NCBI GenBank assembly: GCA_027485165.1
Contig: JAIXRN010000074.1
Coordinates: 1 to 64,000, forward strand
Source: Rubrivivax sp.
GTDB lineage: Bacteria > Pseudomonadota > Gammaproteobacteria > Burkholderiales > Burkholderiaceae_C
Direction of reading: 5' to 3'
Length of the DNA: 64,000 nucleotides
Each line of letters starts with the position of its first letter. The first letter of the stretch is position 1. Position numbers and translations under genes: made by a program. A model generated the notes under the pieces. It worked only from the letters and a program-made list of their open reading frames with translations, was not told the DNA's origin and made no database searches. Positions 36,266 through 47,026 of this stretch are shown here, piece by piece.

Positions 36266-39208
36266 TTACAGCGTGCGGGCAACTTCCTTCACTTCGAAGA
36301 ATTCGAGCTGGTCGCCTTCCTTGATGTCGTTGTAGTTCTTCAGCTTGATACCGCACTCGAAGCCTTCGCTGACTTCGCGCACATCGTCCTTCATGCGGCG
36401 CACCGATTCGATTTCGCCGGTGTAGATGACGACGTTTTCGCGCAGCAGGCGGAAGCGTGCGTTGCGCACCACGCGGCCAGCGGTGACCATGCTGCCGGCC
36501 ACGGTGCCGATCTTGCTGGCCACGAAGACCGTGCGGATCTCGGCCGTGCCGATGACTTCCTCACGCTGCTCGGGTGCCAGCATGCCACCCATGGCCGCCT
36601 TGATCTCGTCGACAGCGTCATAGATGATGTTGTAGTACTTGAGCTGCACGCCGTTGCCTTCGGCCAGCTTGCGCGCACCGGCATCGGCCCGCGTGTTGAA
36701 GCCGATGATGATGGCCTTGCTGGCGATGGCCAGGTTGATGTCCGATTCGCTGATGCCACCCACGGCCGCGTGCACGATCTGCACCTTGACCTCGGGCGTG
36801 GAAAGCTTCAGCAGGCTCTGGGCCAGGGCTTCCTGCGAACCCTGCACGTCGGCCTTGACGATCAGGCTCAGCGTCTGCGCCGCGCCTTCGCCCATGTTTT
36901 CGAACATGCCTTCCAGCTTGGCCGCCTGGCGGCGGTTCAGCGTGACTTCGCGATACTTGCCCTGGCGGAAAGTGGCGATTTCGCGCGCACGGCGCTCGTC
37001 GTTCAGCACCATGAACTCGTCGCCAGCTTGCGGCACCTCGGTCAAGCCCTGGATTTCCACCGGCAGCGAAGGCCCGGCCGATTCGATGGCCTTGCCGTCT
37101 TCGTCCAGCATGGCGCGCACGCGGCCGAAGCTGCTGCCAGCCAGCACGACATCGCCCTTCTTGAGCGTGCCGCTCTGCACCAGGATAGTGGCCACCGGGC
37201 CACGGCCCTTGTCCAGGCGGGCTTCGATCACCAGGCCCTTCGCTGCGGCCTCCTTCGGCGCCTTCAGTTCCAGCACTTCGGCTTGCAGCAGCACCTGTTC
37301 CAGCAGGGTGTCCACGCCCGTGCCCATCTTGGCCGAGACGCCGACGAAGGGCGAATCGCCACCGAATTCTTCGGGGATCACGCCTTCGGCCACCAGTTCG
37401 CTCTTCACGCGTTCCAGGTTGCTGTCGGGCTTGTCGATCTTGTTCATCGCCACCACCAGGGGCACACCCGCCGCCCTGGCGTGGGCGATGGCTTCCTTGG
37501 TCTGCGGCATCACGCCGTCGTCGGCCGCCACCACCAGGATGACGATGTCGGTGGCCTTGGCGCCCCGCGCACGCATCGCGGTAAACGCCGCGTGGCCAGG
37601 GGTGTCGAGGAAGGTGATCATCCCGCGCGGGGTTTCCACGTGGTATGCACCGATGTGCTGGGTGATGCCGCCGGCTTCACCAGACGCCACACGGGCCCGG
37701 CGGATGTAGTCCAGCAGGCTGGTCTTGCCATGGTCCACGTGGCCCATGACCGTGACCACCGGCGCGCGCGGCAGCTGTTCGGCTGCATCGTGCAGCGCGG
37801 TTTCTTCTTCGGTGAAAGCTTCCGGGTCGTCCAGCTTGGCAGCCAGTGCCTTGTGGCCCATTTCTTCGACGACGATCATCGCCGTCTCCTGGTCCAGCTG
37901 CTGGTTGATGGTGACCATCTGGCCCAGTTTCATCAGCTGCTTGATGACTTCGCTGGCCTTGACGCTCATCTTGTGCGCCAGGTCGGCCACCGAGATGGTT
38001 TCCGGCACGTGCACTTCCTGCACCAGCTGTTCAGGCGTCGGCGCGAAGCCCTGCCCGCTGTCGCCACGTTCGCCGCGGCGCCCGCCGGCAGCACCGCCGC
38101 GCGGCGCACGCCAGCCCGCGCGGGCGCCGGACGAATCGCCGCGTGTCTTCAGCGCTGCGCGCTTCTTGGCGGCGTCGTCGGCCCAGCTGGACGACAGCTT
38201 CTCGCTCTTGACCTGCTTCTTGTCGCCAGGCTTGGCCACCGTGGCGGCAGCACCCGGGGCGCCCGGCTTGGCTGTGGGCTTGTGGATCGTGCCCTTGATG
38301 GCTTCCTTGGCGGCTTCGGCCGGCTTGGGCTCTTCCGGTTTCTTCGCCAGCATCACCTTCTTCGGCGCGGACATCATCGCGCGGATGGCAGCGGCTTCAG
38401 CCTCGGCTGCCTTGCGGCGGCGGGCCAGGTCATCGGCCTTGGCGTTGTCTTCAGCGGCCTTGTCGGCGGCCTTGACGATGCGCAGCAGGGGTTTCGGCGG
38501 TTCGACCGGCTTGGCCGCTTCGGCCACGGGTTCGGTGGCCTTCTCGGCCGGCGTGGTCTTGTCGGCTTTCTCGGCTTTCTCGGCCTTTTCGGCTTTGTCC
38601 GCTGCCTTTTCGCCACCCTTGCCAGCGCTGGCCTTGGCTAGTTCGGCCAGGCGGGCGGCTTCGGCCTCGCGTTCAGCGGCTTCGGCTGCAGCCTTGGCGG
38701 CGGCCGCTTCAGCAGCGGCAGCAGCGGCTTGCGCCGCTTCACGTGCCAGACGTTCCTGTTCCTCGCGCACGCGGCGCTGTTCGGCCAGCTCGGCTTCCTG
38801 CTGGCGGATCGACTCGGCTTCGATGCGGGCTTCTTCCTCGCGGCGCTGCAGGTCCAGGTCTTCAGCGCTGGGGCCGGTCACTTCCTCGGCGCCGGCAAGC
38901 ACGTCGTCGCGCTTGACGAAGACCCGCTTCTTGCGCACTTCCACCTGGATCGTCCGGGCCCGCCCGCTGCTGTCGGCCTGCTTGATCTCGGTGCTGGTCT
39001 TCTTCGTCAGCGTGATTTTCTTGCGTTCGGCGCCGGCTGCGGTGCCGTGCGCGTTGCGCAGGAAATCGAGCAGGCGTTCCTTGTCTGCCTCGGTGAGCGC
39101 GTCGTCAGGCGACTGCTTGGTCACGCCGGCGCTCTGCAGCTGTTCAAGCAGTGCAGTGGTCGGGCGATTGAGCTGAAGCGCGAACTGGGCGACAGTGGTC
39201 ACGGCCAT
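36266..39208 (-). CDS. infB: translation initiation factor IF-2
   Basis: IF-2 is the GTPase that places initiator tRNA on the 30S subunit and joins the subunits. The 980-residue protein has a short IF2 N-terminal domain, a long charged low-complexity region (about residues 90-400, many Ala, Glu and Lys, including repeated AEK units), then the conserved G domain with G1 GHVDHGKTS at 489-497, [16 protein letters not shown], and NKIDKP, and domains II-IV ending VKEVARTL. The long N-terminal region is normal for Burkholderiales. It lies 44 nt after nusA. Confidence 0.97.
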   Translation of the reverse strand: MAVTTVAQFALQLNRPTTALLEQLQSAGVTKQSPDDALTEADKERLLDFLRNAHGTAAGAERKKITLTKKTSTEIKQADSSGRARTIQVEVRKKRVFVKRDDVLAGAEEVTGPSAEDLDLQRREEEARIEAESIRQQEAELAEQRRVREEQERLAREAAQAAAAAAEAAAAKAAAEAAEREAEAARLAELAKASAGKGGEKAADKAEKAEKAEKADKTTPAEKATEPVAEAAKPVEPPKPLLRIVKAADKAAEDNAKADDLARRRKAAEAEAAAIRAMMSAPKKVMLAKKPEEPKPAEAAKEAIKGTIHKPTAKPGAPGAAATVAKPGDKKQVKSEKLSSSWADDAAKKRAALKTRGDSSGARAGWRAPRGGAAGGRRGERGDSGQGFAPTPEQLVQEVHVPETISVADLAHKMSVKASEVIKQLMKLGQMVTINQQLDQETAMIVVEEMGHKALAAKLDDPEAFTEEETALHDAAEQLPRAPVVTVMGHVDHGKTSLLDYIRRARVASGEAGGITQHIGAYHVETPRGMITFLDTPGHAAFTAMRARGAKATDIVILVVAADDGVMPQTKEAIAHARAAGVPLVVAMNKIDKPDSNLERVKSELVAEGVIPEEFGGDSPFVGVSAKMGTGVDTLLEQVLLQAEVLELKAPKEAAAKGLVIEARLDKGRGPVATILVQSGTLKKGDVVLAGSSFGRVRAMLDEDGKAIESAGPSLPVEIQGLTEVPQAGDEFMVLNDERRAREIATFRQGKYREVTLNRRQAAKLEGMFENMGEGAAQTLSLIVKADVQGSQEALAQSLLKLSTPEVKVQIVHAAVGGISESDINLAIASKAIIIGFNTRADAGARKLAEGNGVQLKYYNIIYDAVDEIKAAMGGMLAPEQREEVIGTAEIRTVFVASKIGTVAGSMVTAGRVVRNARFRLLRENVVIYTGEIESVRRMKDDVREVSEGFECGIKLKNYNDIKEGDQLEFFEVKEVARTL

Positions 39209-39252
39209 GTGTCGATTTTCCTAGAGTGTTTGCAGGCGGGCGCGGTTCACCA

Positions 39253-40731
39253 TCAGGCGGTGAACCAGTGCTCGCGGGCTTTCATGATGAGTGCGCGAGC
39301 GCCTTCATCGTCGATGCCGGTCATTTCGGTGAGCTCGTCGACCGCCAGGTCGGCGAGGTCGTCGCGTGTGTGGATGCCGCCTTCGGCCAGCTTGCTGATC
39401 AGTTCAGGCGTCAGGCCTTCCAGGTCACGCAGGTCTTGCGACACCTGGTCCACCTGTTCTTCGCGGGCGATTTCCATCGTCAGCAGCGCGTCCTTGGCAC
39501 GGGTGCGCAGTTCGTGCACCGTGTCTTCGTCGAAGCTTTCGATTTCCAGCATTTCCGTCAGCGGCACATAGGCCACTTCTTCCAGACTGGTGAAACCTTC
39601 GGCGATCAGGATGTCGGCCACCTCTTCATCGACGTCGAGTTTGTCGACGAACAGGGCTCGCACCGATTCACTTTCGGTCGCCTGTTTCGCCTGCGATTCC
39701 TCGGCCGTCATGATGTTGATGCGCCAGCCCGTCAGGTCTGACGCCAGGCGCACGTTCTGGCCACCGCGGCCAATGGCAATGGCGAGGTTTTCTTCGTCCA
39801 CCACCACGTCCATGGCGTGGCGCTCTTCGTCCACCACGATGCTCTGCACGTTCGCAGGCGCCAGCGCGCCGATGACGAACTGCGCCGGGTCGTCCGACCA
39901 CAGCACGATGTCCACGCGCTCGCCCGCCAGTTCGGTGGTGACACCGTTCACACGCGAACCGCGCACGCCTACACAGGTGCCGATCGGGTCGACGCGGCGG
40001 TCGTGGCTGACGACGGCGATCTTCGCGCGGCTGCCCGGGTCGCGGGCGCAGCTCTTGATTTCCAGCAGGCCCTGTTCGATCTCGGGCACTTCCTGAGCGA
40101 AGAGTTCGATCATGAAGCCCGGCGCGCTGCGCGACAGCATGATCTGCGCGCCGCGCTGCGTGGGGTCGACGCCCTGGATGAAGGCCCGTACACGGTCGCC
40201 CGTGCGCAGGTTTTCCTTCGGGATCATCTCGCTGCGCTTCAGCCGGCCTTCCACACGCCCGCTCTCGACGATGATGTCGCCTTTGTCCAGGCGCTTGACC
40301 GTGCCGACAAAGATGCGTTCGCCGCGGCTGAGAAAGTCGTTCAACAACTGTTCGCGTTCGGCGTCGCGGATCTTTTGTAGGATGACCTGCTTGGCCGCCT
40401 GCGCGCCGATGCGACCGATCGTCACCGATTCGACCGCCTCTTCGATGTAGTCGCCTTCCTCGATGTCCGGGATGCGGTCCAGCGCCTCGGACAGCAGTTC
40501 TTCCGCGTCAGGGTTCTGCAGACCGGCGCTGTCGGGCACCACCAGCCAGCGGCGGAAGGTCTCGTATTCGCCGGTGTCACGGTCGACGGCGACGCGCATG
40601 TCCACTTCGCCGCCATGCAGCTTCTTGCTGGCCGAAGCCAGCGCAGCTTCGACAGCGCCGAAAACCACCTCGCGGTCCACCGTCTTCTCGCGCGAGATGG
40701 CGTCCACCAGCATGAGCATTTCGCGATTCAT
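39253..40731 (-). CDS. nusA: transcription termination/antitermination factor NusA
   Basis: NusA binds RNA polymerase and RNA and controls pausing, termination and rRNA antitermination. The 492-residue protein has the N-terminal polymerase-binding domain ([24 protein letters not shown]), an S1 domain ([21 protein letters not shown]), two KH domains ([31 protein letters not shown]) and two acidic C-terminal repeats with helix-hairpin-helix motifs (for example [20 protein letters not shown]). The start ATG at 40731 lies 7 nt after the rimP stop. Confidence 0.97.
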   Translation of the reverse strand: MNREMLMLVDAISREKTVDREVVFGAVEAALASASKKLHGGEVDMRVAVDRDTGEYETFRRWLVVPDSAGLQNPDAEELLSEALDRIPDIEEGDYIEEAVESVTIGRIGAQAAKQVILQKIRDAEREQLLNDFLSRGERIFVGTVKRLDKGDIIVESGRVEGRLKRSEMIPKENLRTGDRVRAFIQGVDPTQRGAQIMLSRSAPGFMIELFAQEVPEIEQGLLEIKSCARDPGSRAKIAVVSHDRRVDPIGTCVGVRGSRVNGVTTELAGERVDIVLWSDDPAQFVIGALAPANVQSIVVDEERHAMDVVVDEENLAIAIGRGGQNVRLASDLTGWRINIMTAEESQAKQATESESVRALFVDKLDVDEEVADILIAEGFTSLEEVAYVPLTEMLEIESFDEDTVHELRTRAKDALLTMEIAREEQVDQVSQDLRDLEGLTPELISKLAEGGIHTRDDLADLAVDELTEMTGIDDEGARALIMKAREHWFTA

Positions 40732-40738
40732 CGATTTC

Positions 40739-41320
40739 CTAGCCTCCAATGTCGCCGGGCTGCGCCGCCGCGGGCATGGCGCCCCCGTCGGTGCTACCAA
40801 CAGCTGCCGGCACGTCGCTGGGCTTGTTGCCGCGACGGCCCTTGAAATCGAGCACCGGCACCAGCCGGGCTTCACGTACTTCGTCCAGGCTGAAACCCAG
40901 CACCTGGTCGACCTTGCCGGCGCTGAAGGCCAGCGTCCAGCCCTGCCCGCCTTCGGCACGCGCCAGCACGCCCTTGAAGACTTTGCGGCCTTCGAAAGGC
41001 TCTTTCAGGCTGATACTGATGGCCTGGCCTTCGAAGCGGGCGTAATCGGCTTCGCGCTTCAAGGGCCGGTCGAGCCCGGGCGACGACACTTCCAGCCGCG
41101 CGTAATCGACACCGTCGACTTCCAGCGCGAACTGCAGCTGCCGGGTCACGAGCTCGCAATCTTCGACCGTGACGAATTCGCTTTCGACCGGGTACGCCTG
41201 CCCGGGCAGGCGGTCGATGGTGATGCGCAGCAAACCGCGGGCAGCACGTTCGACATCGACCACTTCGTAATGCAGACCGGTGACCGTGCGCTCGATCGAT
41301 TCGCGCCAACCCGGCCGCAT
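40739..41320 (-). CDS. rimP: ribosome maturation factor RimP
   Basis: RimP helps early 30S assembly. The 193-residue reading from the ATG at 41320 contains the two-domain family sequence: [58 protein letters not shown] and [17 protein letters not shown]. The C-terminal tail (about 35 residues) is Gly/Ala/Pro rich. The frame stays open far upstream, with a basic stretch rich in Lys, Arg and Gly, so an N-terminal extension cannot be excluded; a GTG also lies one codon before the ATG. It is the first gene of the operon. Confidence 0.93.
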   Translation of the reverse strand: MRPGWRESIERTVTGLHYEVVDVERAARGLLRITIDRLPGQAYPVESEFVTVEDCELVTRQLQFALEVDGVDYARLEVSSPGLDRPLKREADYARFEGQAISISLKEPFEGRKVFKGVLARAEGGQGWTLAFSAGKVDQVLGFSLDEVREARLVPVLDFKGRRGNKPSDVPAAVGSTDGGAMPAAAQPGDIGG

Positions 41321-41852
41321 CACGACCAATCCCGCAGCGTCTAGCTTCAGCGGACGTTCGGCCGGGCCAGCAGGCGCGGGTTTCCGTCGGGTGTCGCTCG
41401 CTGTTCGGCCAGCGCGTGTGCGGCCGGCAGGCTGCTTGGCGCCAGCTTCGCTGGCCGCAGCCTTACCGACCTTTCCTAACTTCCCGCCGTGTTGTCCGCT
41501 GACGCCCAAGTGTTTCCTGCCCCGCCCGTTGCCTGAAGCCGGGCCAAGCGTCTCAACCGAACCGCACATCAGGGGCTGTTGACTATTGCCAGCCTTGACG
41601 CAAGACGATCGAGCAAAAAAAATGGGCTGGATTGGATCCGCCCACGCAGCTTTACCCGGGAAAAGCGCAGTATAGCCCGGCACACCTACCCCGGCAAGGG
41701 CGGGCCGTGTCAAGGGCAGCACGCGGCCGTCTGCGTGCCAGAATGCCCGCGCCTGTCGTGCCCAGGCTGACTGAGGCGTCTCTTGCCGCTGATGCAGCAG
41801 CGCCGGCAAGGCCAGCCCCAGCACGCGACAGCTGAATCTCTTTGGAGTCTGC
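41321..41852. other. intergenic region between rimP and fabI (divergent promoters, long rimP leader)
   Basis: No separate gene is seen. On the minus strand a sigma-70-type promoter (see 41669-41697) gives a leader of about 340 nt before the rimP ATG; much of it is in frame with rimP. On the plus strand TTGACG followed after 17 bases by AAAAAT (from about 41594) is a weak candidate promoter for fabI, still 230 nt away from its start. Confidence 0.6.
41669..41697 (-). promoter_or_regulatory. sigma-70-type promoter for the rimP-nusA-infB operon
   Basis: On the minus strand TTGCCG (41697-41692) and TATACT (41674-41669) are separated by exactly 17 bases, each with at least four or five matches to the consensus hexamers. 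Transcription would start near 41662. There is no other comparable match in the gap. Confidence 0.7.
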
Positions 41853-42641
41853 ATGAGTTTCCTCACCGGCAAGCGCCTTTTGATCACGGGTGTTCTGTCC
41901 AACCGATCGATCGCCTACGGCATCGCCAGGGCCTGCCGCGCGCAGGGTGCGGAAGTGGCGCTCAGCTATGTTGGCGAACGCTTTCGCGAACGCACCCTTG
42001 AACTGGCCAGCAGCCTGGGCACGGAACTCATCTTCGACTGCGACGTGGCCGATGACGCCCAGATCCAGCGCTTGTTCGAACAGCTTGGCGCCCACTGGAC
42101 GGCGTTTGATGGCCTGGTGCATTCGATCGGATTTGCCCCACGCGAAGCCATCGCAGGCGACTTTCTGGACGGTTTGAGCCGCGAAAGCTTTCGCATCGCG
42201 CACGACATTTCGGCCTACAGCTTCCCGGCGCTGGCCAAGGCAGCGCTACCCCTTTTGCGACCCGGCAGCGCACTGCTGACCTTGTCTTACCTGGGTGCAG
42301 AACGGGCTGTCCCCAACTACAACACCATGGGCCTGGCCAAGGCTTCGCTGGAAGCCAGCGTGCGCTATCTGGCTGCCAGCCTGGGGCCCAGGGGCATTCG
42401 CGTCAACGGCATCTCGGCGGGTCCCATCAAGACGCTGGCCGCAGCCGGCATCAAAGGCTTCGGCAAGATGCTCGACGTCGTCGGCAGCCAGGCACCGCTG
42501 GGCCGCAATGTGACGATCGACGATGTCGGCAATGCTGCGGCGTTTTTGCTGTCAGACCTGGCCGCCGGCATCACCGCCGAGATCACCTACGTCGACGGTG
42601 GCTTCAGCAAGGTGATGGGAATGTCGGCTGAGGCTGGCTGA
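41853..42641 (+). CDS. fabI: enoyl-[acyl-carrier-protein] reductase (NADH)
   Basis: FabI catalyses the last reduction in each round of fatty acid elongation and is the target of triclosan. The 262-residue protein has the FabI-type nucleotide-binding opening ([19 protein letters not shown]), LVHSIGFAP, and the catalytic Tyr and Lys in [19 protein letters not shown] (Y-x6-K). The C-terminal GGFSKVMGM is diagnostic. The start has TTTGGAG just upstream. It converges on the decarboxylase gene 28 nt away. Confidence 0.97.
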   Translation: MSFLTGKRLLITGVLSNRSIAYGIARACRAQGAEVALSYVGERFRERTLELASSLGTELIFDCDVADDAQIQRLFEQLGAHWTAFDGLVHSIGFAPREAIAGDFLDGLSRESFRIAHDISAYSFPALAKAALPLLRPGSALLTLSYLGAERAVPNYNTMGLAKASLEASVRYLAASLGPRGIRVNGISAGPIKTLAAAGIKGFGKMLDVVGSQAPLGRNVTIDDVGNAAAFLLSDLAAGITAEITYVDGGFSKVMGMSAEAG

Positions 42642-42669
42642 GGCCCCGCCAGCAGGCGCTGCAGTTCGG

Positions 42670-44937
42670 TCAGTCCTGACGCACGCAGTCGACGTAGTAG
42701 CGCCGCTTGCCGTCTTCCCCGCTGTCGTCTTCCACCAGACCGTGCACGTCGGTGTCGAAGCCGGGGAACGCGGCGTTGAAAGCACGCGTGAACTTCAGAT
42801 AGTCCACGATCTTGCGGTTGAAGCGCTCGCCTGGGATCAGCAGCGGAATGCCCGGCGGATAAGGTGTCAACAGTGACGTCGTGATGCGCCCTTCCAGCTC
42901 GTCGATGTCTACACGCTCGGTCTTGCGGTGCGCGATATGGGCAAAAGCATCGCTGGGCTTCATCGCCGGCTGCAGGTCGCTCAGGTACATCTCCGTCACC
43001 AGCCGCGCGATGTCGCCCTTGGCGTAGTGCTGGTGGATGGCCTGGCACAGGTCCTTGAGGCCCATGCGTTCGTAGCGCGGATGCGCGGCGCAGAACTCCG
43101 GCAGGATGCGCCACATCGGCGCGTTGCGGTCGTAGTCGTCCTTGAACTGCTGCAGTGCTGTCAGCAGCGTGTTCCAGCGGCCCTTGGTGATGCCGATGGT
43201 GAACATGATGAAGAACGAATAGAGCCCGGTCTTTTCCACCACCACGCCGTGCTCGGCCAGGAACTTGGTGACGATGCTGGCCGGGATGCCGGTCTCCGCG
43301 AAGGTGCCCGCCATGCCCAGGCCGGGCGTGATGATGGTGCACTTGATCGGGTCCAGCAGGTTGAAGCCTTCGGCCAGTTCGCCGAAGCCGTGCCAGGTCT
43401 CACCGGCCTTCAGGATCCACTCGCGGCTGTGGCCGATGCCTTCGGCCGCCAGGCTGTCCGGGCCCCATACGGTGAACCACCAGTCTTGGTCGCCGAACTC
43501 GGCGTCCACCTTGCGCATCGCGCGGCGGAAGTCCAGTGACTCCTGAATGCTTTCTTCCACCAGGGCTGGGCCGCCGGGCGCTTCCATCATCGCCGCGGCC
43601 ACGTCGCAGCTGGCGATGATGGCGTACTGCGGGCTGGTGCTGGTGTGCATCAGGTAAGCCTCGTTGAAGAGGTGCCGGTCCAGCTTGCGCTCGGTAGCGT
43701 CCTGCACCAGCACCTGGCTGGCCTGGCTGATGCCGGCCAGCAGCTTGTGCGTGCTTTGCGTCGCAAACACCAGTTGGTCGCGCGGCCGCGGCCGCTTCTT
43801 GCCCATGGCGTGGAAGCTGCCGTAGAAGGTGTGGAAGGCGGCGTGCGGCAGCCAGGCTTCGTCGAAGTGCAGGGTATCGATGTAGCCATCCAGCGCGTGC
43901 TTGATGGTCTCGGTGTTGTACAGAACCCCGTCGTAGGTGCTCTGCGTCAACGTCAGGATGCGCGGCTTCACCGTCGCCGGGTTCACATGCGCCAACAGCG
44001 GGTTGGCGGCGATCTTCCTGCGGATGGCCTCGGGCGAGAACTCGCTTTCCGGGATCGGGCCAATGATCCCGTAATGGTTGCGTGTGGGCGTCAGGAACAC
44101 CGGCACAGCGCCCGTCATGATGATGCTGTGCAGGATGCTCTTGTGGCAGTTGCGGTCGACCACCACCACGTCGCCGGGCGCTACGGTGTGGTGCCACACC
44201 ATCTTGTTGCTGGTGCTGGTGCCGTTGGTGACGAAGAAGCAGTGGTCGGCGTTGAAGATGCGCGCAGCGTTGCGTTCGCTCTGCGCCACCGGGCCGGTGT
44301 GGTCCAGCAGCTGGCCCAGTTCTTCTACGCTGTTGCACACGTCGGCGCGCAGCATGTTTTCGCCGAAGAACTGGTGGAACATCTGCCCCACGGGGCTCTT
44401 CAGGAAGGCCACGCCGCCGCTGTGGCCGGGGCAGTGCCAGCTGTAGCTGCCGTCCTGCGCGTAGTCCATCAGCGCCTTGAAGAACGGCGGGGCCAGGCCA
44501 TCCAGGTAGCTCTTGGCTTCGCGGATGATGTGCCGGGCCACGAATTCGGGCGTGTCCTCGAACATGTGGATGAAGCCGTGCAGTTCCCGCAGCACGTCGT
44601 TGGGCAGGTGCTGGCTGGTGCGCGTTTCGCCGTAGATGTAGATCGGGATGTCCGCGTTCTTGAAGCGAATTTCCTCGATGAACTTGCGCAGGCTCAGCAC
44701 TGCCGGGTCCAGCTCGGGCCCGGGCGTGAATTCGTTGTCGTCGATGGACAGGATGAAGGCACTGGCCCGGCTTTGCTGCTGGGCGAACTGGCTCAAGTCA
44801 CCATAGCTGGTGGCGCCCAGGATTTCGAAACCTTCCTTGACGATGGCGTCGGCCAGGGCGCGGATGCCCAGGCCCGAAGTGTTCTCGGAACGGTAGTCCT
44901 CGTCGATGATGACGATGGGAAAGCGGAAACGCAGCAT
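42670..44937 (-). CDS. Orn/Lys/Arg decarboxylase, large PLP-dependent type
   Basis: This 755-residue pyridoxal-phosphate enzyme has an N-terminal receiver-like wing domain (FPIVIIDEDYRSENTSGLG), the aminotransferase-fold core with the PLP-binding Lys in QSTHKLLAG, HFDEAWLPHAAFH, and the C-terminal domain with FNLLDPIKCTIITPGLGM. Length and layout are nearest to biodegradative arginine decarboxylase (AdiA-like, about 756), but lysine or ornithine specificity cannot be ruled out by eye. Such enzymes consume protons in acid resistance and make polyamines or agmatine. The ATG at 44937 begins the conserved first strand. No partner antiporter gene is adjacent. Confidence 0.92.
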   Translation of the reverse strand: MLRFRFPIVIIDEDYRSENTSGLGIRALADAIVKEGFEILGATSYGDLSQFAQQQSRASAFILSIDDNEFTPGPELDPAVLSLRKFIEEIRFKNADIPIYIYGETRTSQHLPNDVLRELHGFIHMFEDTPEFVARHIIREAKSYLDGLAPPFFKALMDYAQDGSYSWHCPGHSGGVAFLKSPVGQMFHQFFGENMLRADVCNSVEELGQLLDHTGPVAQSERNAARIFNADHCFFVTNGTSTSNKMVWHHTVAPGDVVVVDRNCHKSILHSIIMTGAVPVFLTPTRNHYGIIGPIPESEFSPEAIRRKIAANPLLAHVNPATVKPRILTLTQSTYDGVLYNTETIKHALDGYIDTLHFDEAWLPHAAFHTFYGSFHAMGKKRPRPRDQLVFATQSTHKLLAGISQASQVLVQDATERKLDRHLFNEAYLMHTSTSPQYAIIASCDVAAAMMEAPGGPALVEESIQESLDFRRAMRKVDAEFGDQDWWFTVWGPDSLAAEGIGHSREWILKAGETWHGFGELAEGFNLLDPIKCTIITPGLGMAGTFAETGIPASIVTKFLAEHGVVVEKTGLYSFFIMFTIGITKGRWNTLLTALQQFKDDYDRNAPMWRILPEFCAAHPRYERMGLKDLCQAIHQHYAKGDIARLVTEMYLSDLQPAMKPSDAFAHIAHRKTERVDIDELEGRITTSLLTPYPPGIPLLIPGERFNRKIVDYLKFTRAFNAAFPGFDTDVHGLVEDDSGEDGKRRYYVDCVRQD

Positions 44938-45091
44938 GGGCAACCTCGGGGCAAGCACTGGGCGCCCACGGTGGGCAGCCGACAAAAGTGCGCGAAGTGT
45001 AGGGGCGGCGGCGTTGGCAGGTGGGGCTGGCTACACTGCCCCGAGGCTCAGAACGCCTGCATCTGACCGCCAGCAACCCAAGGAAGAATCG

Positions 45092-45532
45092 ATGGACTGG
45101 ACTGCACCCACGCTCTGGTGGCTGGCCACTGGCGCTCTGGTGGCCGCCGAACTGGCCACTGGCACCTTCTACCTGCTGATGCTGGCCTTGGGCGCTGCGG
45201 CAGGCGCGCTTTCAGCCCACGCCGGCTTGGGGCCCACCGCACAGTGGGTGGCAGCCGCGCTGCTGGGCGCCGGTTTCACGGCCGGCTGGCACTTCAGAAG
45301 GGCCCGGGGCCCGAAATCGGCACCCGCAGCCTTCAATCAGGACGTCAACATCGACATCGGCGCCACGGTGTTGGTGCCGGCCTGGGCAGAAGACGGAACG
45401 TCGCAAGTGGCCTATCGCGGGTCCAGCTGGCGCGTACGCCACACCGGAACGGGCGCGCCGGTACCGGGTCAGCATGTCATTGTCTCGGTCCAGAGCGGCT
45501 GGCTGGGCGTCACCGCGGCGCCCGCCAACTGA
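45092..45532 (+). CDS. NfeD family membrane protein
   Basis: This 146-residue protein has two to three N-terminal membrane helices (WWLATGALVAAELATGTFYLLM and QWVAAALLGAGFTAGW) and a C-terminal OB-like domain (VNIDIGATVLVPAWAEDGTSQVAYRGSSWRV, split here at residues about 85-115). NfeD proteins work with SPFH/stomatin partners in membrane quality control; the SPFH gene starts 26 nt downstream. The ATG at 45092 follows AAGGAAGAATC, a good ribosome-binding site. Confidence 0.93.
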   Translation: MDWTAPTLWWLATGALVAAELATGTFYLLMLALGAAAGALSAHAGLGPTAQWVAAALLGAGFTAGWHFRRARGPKSAPAAFNQDVNIDIGATVLVPAWAEDGTSQVAYRGSSWRVRHTGTGAPVPGQHVIVSVQSGWLGVTAAPAN

Positions 45533-45558
45533 TCGACCCTTCGTTCCCGAAAGCGCCC

Positions 45559-46485
45559 ATGGAAATCGCCCTCGTCCTGGCCATCATCGCCATCATCTTC
45601 ATCGCCCGCACGATCAAGATCGTGCCGCAGCAGAACGCCTATGTCGTCGAAAGGCTGGGCAAGTACGACCGAACCTTGACGCCGGGGCTGAAGTTCGTCA
45701 TCCCGTTTGTCGAGCGCGTGGCCTACAAGCATTCGCTGAAGGAAGTGCCGCTCGACGTGCCCAGCCAGGTGTGCATCACGCGCGACAACACCCAGTTGCA
45801 GGTCGACGGTATCCTGTACTTCCAGGTCACCGACCCGATGCGCGCCAGCTACGGCAGCAGCGACTACCTGGCGGCCATCACCCAGCTGTCGCAGACCACG
45901 CTGCGCAGCGTGATCGGTAAGATGGAACTGGACAAGACCTTCGAGGAACGCGACCTCATCAACGCCAGCGTGGTGAACGCTCTTGACGAGGCCGCCATGA
46001 CCTGGGGCGTGAAGGTGCTGCGCTACGAGATCAAGGACTTGACGCCACCGGCGGAGATCCTGCGCAGCATGCAGGCGCAGATCACCGCCGAACGTGAGAA
46101 GCGGGCACTGATCGCGGCGTCCGAAGGCCGCCGGCAGGAGCAGATCAACATCGCCACGGGTGAACGCGAAGCCTTCATCGCGCGCAGCGAGGGCGAAAAG
46201 CAGGCCGAGATCAACAACGCCATGGGCGAAGCCGCTGCTATCACGGCGGTGGCCGACGCCACGGCCGATGCCATCCGCAAAATCGCCGCGGCCATCCGCG
46301 AACCTGGGGGAGAACAAGCCGTGCAACTGAAGGTGGCCGAGAAAGCCGTGGACGCCTACGCCCAACTGGCGCAGAAGAACAACACGATGATCGTGCCGGG
46401 CAACATGACCGAAGTGTCGGCCCTGATCGGCACCGCCATGGCATTGATGAAAAGCACCGGCACGCCGGGCCGCGCTGCTCCATGA
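45559..46485 (+). CDS. qmcA: SPFH/stomatin family membrane protein (QmcA-like)
   Basis: This 308-residue protein has an N-terminal membrane anchor (EIALVLAIIAIIFIARTI), an SPFH domain (VPQQNAYVVERLGKYDRTL, then YFQVTDPMRASYG) and a coiled-coil tail with many Glu/Ala (AQITAEREKRALIAASEGRR). It forms oligomeric rings in the inner membrane with the NfeD partner encoded just upstream and is thought to organise membrane proteins or proteolysis. The pair order NfeD-SPFH is standard. Confidence 0.95.
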   Translation: MEIALVLAIIAIIFIARTIKIVPQQNAYVVERLGKYDRTLTPGLKFVIPFVERVAYKHSLKEVPLDVPSQVCITRDNTQLQVDGILYFQVTDPMRASYGSSDYLAAITQLSQTTLRSVIGKMELDKTFEERDLINASVVNALDEAAMTWGVKVLRYEIKDLTPPAEILRSMQAQITAEREKRALIAASEGRRQEQINIATGEREAFIARSEGEKQAEINNAMGEAAAITAVADATADAIRKIAAAIREPGGEQAVQLKVAEKAVDAYAQLAQKNNTMIVPGNMTEVSALIGTAMALMKSTGTPGRAAP

Positions 46486-46543
46486 GCGCGCCGGGCCGTT
46501 CCCAAGCGCTCATCCCGGAGTGCGCAGCACGGAGGGAAGTCCA

Positions 46544-46921
46544 ATGAGCGCCCAGGCCCTGAACGTACTGGGCACGCCGCTGGTGGCGTGCTCGTTCGAC
46601 CCACTGACTGGCTGGTACCGGGACGGTTGCTGCAACACCGACGAGCAGGACCATGGCAGCCATGTGGTCTGTGCCAAGGTCAGCGTGGCCTTCCTGAACT
46701 TTCAGATGGAGCGTGGCAACGACCTGATCACCCCGCGCCCAGAGCACCGCTTCAAGGGCCTGAAGCCCGGCGACCGCTGGTGCGTGTGCGCGCTGCGCTG
46801 GCGCGAAGCTTTTGAAGCCGGCTGCGCCCCGCCCGTGGTGCTGGAAAGCACGCACGCCAAGGCGCTGGAGTACGTGCTGCTGGACTGGCTGCGGCAAAAC
46901 GCCGTGCAGCCGGTGGGCTAA
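46544..46921 (+). CDS. DUF2237 family protein
   Basis: This small cytoplasmic protein of 125 residues has the DUF2237 sequence pattern: NVLGTPLVACSFDPLTGWYRDG near the N-terminus (residues about 7-28), then DHGSHVVCAKVSVAFLNFQ, and PRPEHRFKGLKPGDRWCVCA. Conserved cysteines (CC at 29-30, CVC) stand out. Its function is not known to me. The ATG at 46544 follows GGAGGGAAG, a strong ribosome-binding site. It lies just upstream of the tRNA-Ser gene. Confidence 0.9.
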   Translation: MSAQALNVLGTPLVACSFDPLTGWYRDGCCNTDEQDHGSHVVCAKVSVAFLNFQMERGNDLITPRPEHRFKGLKPGDRWCVCALRWREAFEAGCAPPVVLESTHAKALEYVLLDWLRQNAVQPVG

Positions 46922-46936
46922 ACTCGCAGGCTGCAC

Positions 46937-47026
46937 GGAAGGGTGGATGAGCGGTTTAAGTCGCACGCCTGGAAAGCGTGTGTGGGTTAATCCCCACCGC
47001 GGGTTCGAATCCCGCCCCTTCCGCCA
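46937..47026 (+). tRNA. tRNA-Ser(GGA)
   Basis: A full cloverleaf with the long variable arm of a class II tRNA. The acceptor stem GGAAGGG (46937-46943) pairs with CCCTTCC (47016-47022), the T arm reads CGGGTTCGAATCCCG, and the anticodon loop CTGGAAA gives anticodon GGA at 46971-46973, reading UCC and UCU. The discriminator is G47023 and CCA is encoded (47024-47026). Confidence 0.97.

Noticed and set aside
36062..38641. An 859-residue plus-strand open frame opposite infB
   Set aside because: It is a mirror frame of a highly conserved gene; high GC content leaves long empty frames and its sequence is His/Gly/Arg-rich nonsense.
41321..41902. Taking the rimP frame from 41902 as one long protein
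   Set aside because: The promoter near 41669-41697 lies inside that reading, so transcription would start after its first codons. A shorter extension remains possible and is listed as a finding.
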